6,418 nucleotides of DNA, from contig JANXTD010000114.1 of NCBI GenBank assembly GCA_025352585.1, positions 1 to 6,418 on the forward strand, given 5' to 3'. Position numbers and translations under genes: made by a program. Below are positions 5,391 through 6,418 of this stretch, one piece after another. This DNA comes from Fimbriiglobus sp. Lineage in GTDB: Bacteria > Planctomycetota > Planctomycetia > Gemmatales > Gemmataceae. Under the pieces are notes generated by a model that worked only from the letters and a program-made list of their open reading frames with translations, made no database searches and was not told the origin of the DNA. How positions within the stretch are numbered: the stretch's first letter is position 1; each line of letters begins with the position of its first letter.

Positions 5391-6203
5391 ATGTTCCGCC
5401 ACTCGCTTCTCTTGCTGATCGCGGCGAGCTTTTCGGTCGCGACGGCGGACGCCGTCCCGGCCGAGGACGCCGCGGAGGCCGTCTGGGTCAAGAGGTGGGC
5501 CGAGAGGAGCAAAGACTTCGCGGCCCAACGCGACCGGGCGCGGGACATCGTCCTCGCCAGTTTCGACATCGCCATCCGCAAATCCGACTCCCAACCGGGC
5601 CTGACCCCGGCGGCCCGGACGGACCGCCGCAAGGAACTCCAGGAGGGCAAGGAGACCTTCGAGAAGACCGGCGCGTTCCCGACCGACGACGACTTCGTCG
5701 GCGGCCAATTCGAGTACGCGCTGAAGGTCAACAAGGCCGCGATTCCGCTCACGGTCCTGATCGACGAGGTGATCGCCGAGGGGACCAAGACCAAGGACGC
5801 GACCCTAGAGCGCCAAGGCCTGAAGATGAAGCAGGACCTCGAGAAGCAGTTGGGCGGGGCCAGTCGCCTCGTAGGCGGCTCCGTGTGGCACGGCGAACTC
5901 CGCCGGCCGGGGGGCGGCACAATCCCCTACCACCTCTACGTCGGCAAGATGGGCGAGGGCGGGCTGTTCAAGGGCCACGTCGAAGACAGCCCCGGCGCGC
6001 AAGGCAACTGGAGTTACGACGTCGAGGGGCAGACGCGGGCCTTGGGCCTCGAATACAGGATGACGAAAAGCGTCCGCGGCAACTTCTCCGCCGTCGCCGT
6101 CAACGGCATCGTCAGCGGCGACCGAATGATCGCCAAGGTCGTCTCGGTCGCGGGCAAAGGGAAGCCGGTTTCGTCGACGATCGTCTTGAAGCGAGTCAAG
6201 TGA
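5391..6203 (+). CDS. secreted hypothetical protein with C-terminal beta-rich domain
   Basis: A 270-residue exported protein of unknown function. Residues 1-19 form a signal peptide (MFRH, hydrophobic LLLLIAASFSV, cleavage likely after ATA). Residues about 28-155 are charged and mainly helical, rich in Lys, Glu and Arg, possibly partly coiled coil. Residues about 160-270 alternate as in a small beta barrel: GSVWHGELRRPGG, YHLYVGK, GLFKGHVEDS, NWSYDVEG, GNFSAVAVNGIVSGDRM, ending TIVLKRVK. This Gly-x-Trp-x-Gly start and 'KGHV' strand resemble lipocalin-like domains common in planctomycete exported proteins. That comparison is from memory of the pattern, not a search. No cysteines and no catalytic motif are visible. 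The start is fixed by GGGAG at 5379-5383 and by the signal peptide. It is 153 nt after the cyclophilin gene on the same strand, with hairpins between. Confidence 0.85.
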   Translation: MFRHSLLLLIAASFSVATADAVPAEDAAEAVWVKRWAERSKDFAAQRDRARDIVLASFDIAIRKSDSQPGLTPAARTDRRKELQEGKETFEKTGAFPTDDDFVGGQFEYALKVNKAAIPLTVLIDEVIAEGTKTKDATLERQGLKMKQDLEKQLGGASRLVGGSVWHGELRRPGGGTIPYHLYVGKMGEGGLFKGHVEDSPGAQGNWSYDVEGQTRALGLEYRMTKSVRGNFSAVAVNGIVSGDRMIAKVVSVAGKGKPVSSTIVLKRVK

Positions 6204-6206
6204 GCG

Positions 6207-6236
6207 CGCCAGTTTGGCGTTCGCCGAGTGTTGGCG
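6207..6236 (+). terminator. tandem GC hairpins after the secreted-protein gene
   Basis: CGCCA (6207-6211) pairs with TGGCG (6215-6219) around a three-base loop, and CGCC (6222-6225) pairs with GGCG (6233-6236). They begin four bases after the stop codon. There is no T-run, so this is a possible hairpin-only terminator or a 3' end protection element. Confidence 0.3.
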
Positions 6237-6281
6237 GCGCGGTATGATTGCGCCGGACCCAACTCGCGTCGAGAACTCCCC

Positions 6282-6401
6282 ATGACGACCTGGCACCGGC
6301 TCCTCCTCGGTCTATTCTTGCTAGCTTCCCACGGCGTGGCCACCGCTTCGTGGGCCACGTGCACCGGCGGCAGCTTGCGCACGACCTGCGAGAGGCGCTG
6401 A
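6282..6401 (+). CDS. short signal-peptide-like reading frame, possibly frameshifted gene start
   Basis: ATG 6282 opens a 39-residue frame. Its first 22 residues look like a signal peptide (MTTWHRLLLGLFLLASHGVATA), then it continues SWATCTGGSLRTTCERR and stops at 6399-6401. The reading frame one base earlier stays open to the window edge and gives a more protein-like RRQLAHDLREALIGGGEQ. Either this is a tiny exported peptide, or the 5' end of a secreted-protein gene with a frame change near 6340-6360. There is no good ribosome binding site (only GAGAA nearby), and an unrelated minus-strand frame is also open here. The window ends too soon to decide. Confidence 0.25.
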   Translation: MTTWHRLLLGLFLLASHGVATASWATCTGGSLRTTCERR

Positions 6402-6418
6402 TCGGTGGCGGCGAGCAG

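Noticed and set aside
5495..6247. 250-codon plus-strand frame inside the secreted-protein gene
   Set aside because: Arg/Gly/Pro-rich out-of-frame shadow of the 5391-6203 gene.
6014..6382. Minus-strand frame near the right edge
   Set aside because: Its part outside the secreted-protein gene (after 6204) is mildly protein-like, but it continues deep antisense to a well-supported gene and has no visible signals.

Overview
The window is high-GC DNA and looks like a planctomycete chromosome, most likely from the Gemmata group (Gemmataceae). This rests on the protein architectures, not on a marker gene. The large plus-strand protein opens with a short 'LRLVSLEGREVPS'-type motif of the kind seen at the N-terminus of many planctomycete extracellular proteins. 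It then combines a cyclophilin domain, Ig/cadherin-like domains, a proline-valine linker and FG-GAP/VCBS-type repeats. The secreted protein downstream has a C-terminal beta-rich domain of a type I associate with planctomycete exported proteins. The high GC means that long shadow reading frames run opposite the real genes.

Layout. Minus strand, read right to left: a polyprenyl-phosphate sugar phosphotransferase (2282-882) with a good sigma70-like promoter just upstream. It is followed 47 nt later by a GTG-started Cys/Pro-rich exported protein (834-400), and then by a tiny exported peptide with six regularly spaced Cys-Cys pairs (250-26). Plus strand, read left to right from the divergent intergenic region: a 59-residue helical protein (2493-2672), the multidomain cyclophilin protein (2865-5237), a secreted 270-residue protein (5391-6203), and a short signal-peptide-like reading frame at the right edge (6282-6401) that may be the start of a gene disturbed by a frame change.

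Non-coding stretches are all under about 215 nt. The divergent region 2283-2492 holds the promoter for the sugar transferase and a perfect 8-bp hairpin just before the ribosome binding site of the 59-residue gene. Region 2673-2864 holds a long near-perfect palindrome (2760-2790). Region 5238-5390 holds several hairpins, one touching the ribosome binding site of the next gene. Region 6204-6281 holds two short GC hairpins. In 251-399 I see no clear element apart from the ribosome binding site of the Cys-pair peptide.

Nearly everything here acts at or outside the cell envelope: one enzyme that starts glycan assembly on a lipid carrier, and several exported proteins. No complete pathway, defence system, mobile element, CRISPR array or RNA gene is visible. 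The least ordinary items are the Cys-pair peptide, its Cys-rich neighbour, the cyclophilin on an adhesin-like chassis, and the set of hairpins placed before plus-strand genes.
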